A DNA stretch of 6,778 nt, taken from Phycisphaerales bacterium UBA2402. Lineage in GTDB: Bacteria; Planctomycetota; Phycisphaerae; Phycisphaerales; UBA1924. The stretch lies in the NCBI GenBank assembly GCA_002343715.1, contig DDSA01000193.1, forward strand, positions 1 through 6,778, given 5' to 3'. Shown here piece by piece: positions 6,296 through 6,778 of this stretch (the stretch's first letter is position 1; each line of letters opens with the position of its first letter). The translations under genes were made by a program, and so were the position numbers. Under the pieces are notes generated by a model. The model was given only the letters and a program-made list of their open reading frames with translations, ran no database searches and was not told the DNA's origin.

Positions 6296-6778
6296 CTACT
6301 CGCCGACCGCCCAACCCAGAGATCGCATCGCGGTGTGGAGGAATCGGATTTCCTCCAGCTCTCTCTCCGTCACGAAGCCATCGTCGAGGACCGCACCGAG
6401 GCAGCGGTGATAGACGGACGCGTGGACGAAGCGTGTGTCGTCGTCCGTGAGGCCGTTCTTGACCTTGAACTCCTTGAGGGAGACCGCTTCCGCGGGATCG
6501 ATCCAACCGTCGGCGAGGGCGTCGGCAACAATGTCTCGATATAACTTGCGGCTCTCGGTCCAATGCTCCGACTCCGAGACCTTCGTGTCGACTTCCCCCG
6601 TCGGCAACTTGATCGGACGACGCGGCTTGAAGGTGATCCCGGTGGGGTCGGCTCCTTCAAGTTTGTGGCTCATGAAGAACCGCCAGCCGCTCTCGCCGGT
6701 GTCCTCCCCGTGTTGGAGTTGGAAGCACCGGATCATCAGATCCTGCTTGCCTTGCACGAAAGCGTACGGCTCTACAAG
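6296..6778 (-). CDS. C-terminal part of a protein with WYL-like and TerB-like regions (5' end beyond window)
   Basis: The frame is open to the right edge, giving 160 visible residues and a TAG stop. The possible GTG start at 6757 is unlikely, because the conserved-looking LVEPYAF lies before it in the same frame. Visible residues 1-55 (LVEPYAFVQG, MIRCFQL, GWRFFMSHKLEG, ITFKPRRPI) resemble the strand-turn-strand pattern of WYL-type ligand-sensing domains. Residues about 78-156 are helical with two related halves, ADGWIDPAE (89-97) and LDDGFVTERE (131-140), as in TerB-like domains, ending LGWAVGE. Both calls are by eye and tentative. TerB and WYL domains occur in stress, defence and regulatory proteins, so a role cannot be assigned. 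It lies on the tail-operon strand but is separated from it by the oppositely oriented toxin-antitoxin pair. Confidence 0.72.
   Translation of the reverse strand, partial: LVEPYAFVQGKQDLMIRCFQLQHGEDTGESGWRFFMSHKLEGADPTGITFKPRRPIKLPTGEVDTKVSESEHWTESRKLYRDIVADALADGWIDPAEAVSLKEFKVKNGLTDDDTRFVHASVYHRCLGAVLDDGFVTERELEEIRFLHTAMRSLGWAVGE

Overview
This is a GC-rich window (almost every codon in the recognised genes ends in G or C) that reads as the distal tail module of a siphovirus-like phage or prophage. A toxin-antitoxin pair lies beside it. The pair's protein style (a RelE/ParE toxin followed by an Xre antitoxin with a short N-terminal extension) and the overall composition fit an environmental high-GC bacterium. 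Planctomycetota is my best guess and a proteobacterium is possible; no ribosomal or housekeeping gene is present to decide it.

Layout. Positions 1-5465 are a compact leftward (minus-strand) tail operon. In transcription order it holds: a 229-aa minor tail protein with a proline-rich, acidic C-terminal extension (5465-4776); a 150-aa beta-rich protein of unknown role (4732-4280); a DUF1833 tail protein (4264-3788); and one very long reading frame from 3788 to the left edge. That frame has no stop in 1262 codons. It starts with an NlpC/P60 peptidase domain and continues without interruption into a TipJ/gpJ-type tail-tip host-specificity protein, two genes that are normally separate. Inside the TipJ part is an inserted PA14-like domain, a candidate glycan-binding module. 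The gene leaves the window inside an FN3-like region.

Positions 5466-5593 are the divergent intergenic region. It carries an almost consensus sigma70-type promoter (TTGACA-17-CATAAT) whose predicted start site falls on the A of the toxin ATG, so the toxin mRNA should be leaderless. On the plus strand follow the RelE/ParE toxin (5594-5881), a perfect 14-bp palindrome, a good Shine-Dalgarno, and the Xre antitoxin (5909-6265). Converging on them from the right edge is the 3' part of a minus-strand gene (6778-6296) with WYL-like and TerB-like sequence.

How it works together. The tail proteins would build the tail tip, which recognises the cell surface, and open the peptidoglycan for DNA entry. 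The toxin-antitoxin pair is an autonomous cargo (stability, anti-phage or selfish) sitting where upstream tail genes such as the tape measure would be expected. No tRNA, rRNA, CRISPR, insertion sequence or attachment site was found. The whole left half is densely coding, and the large plus-strand open frames there are antisense shadows.
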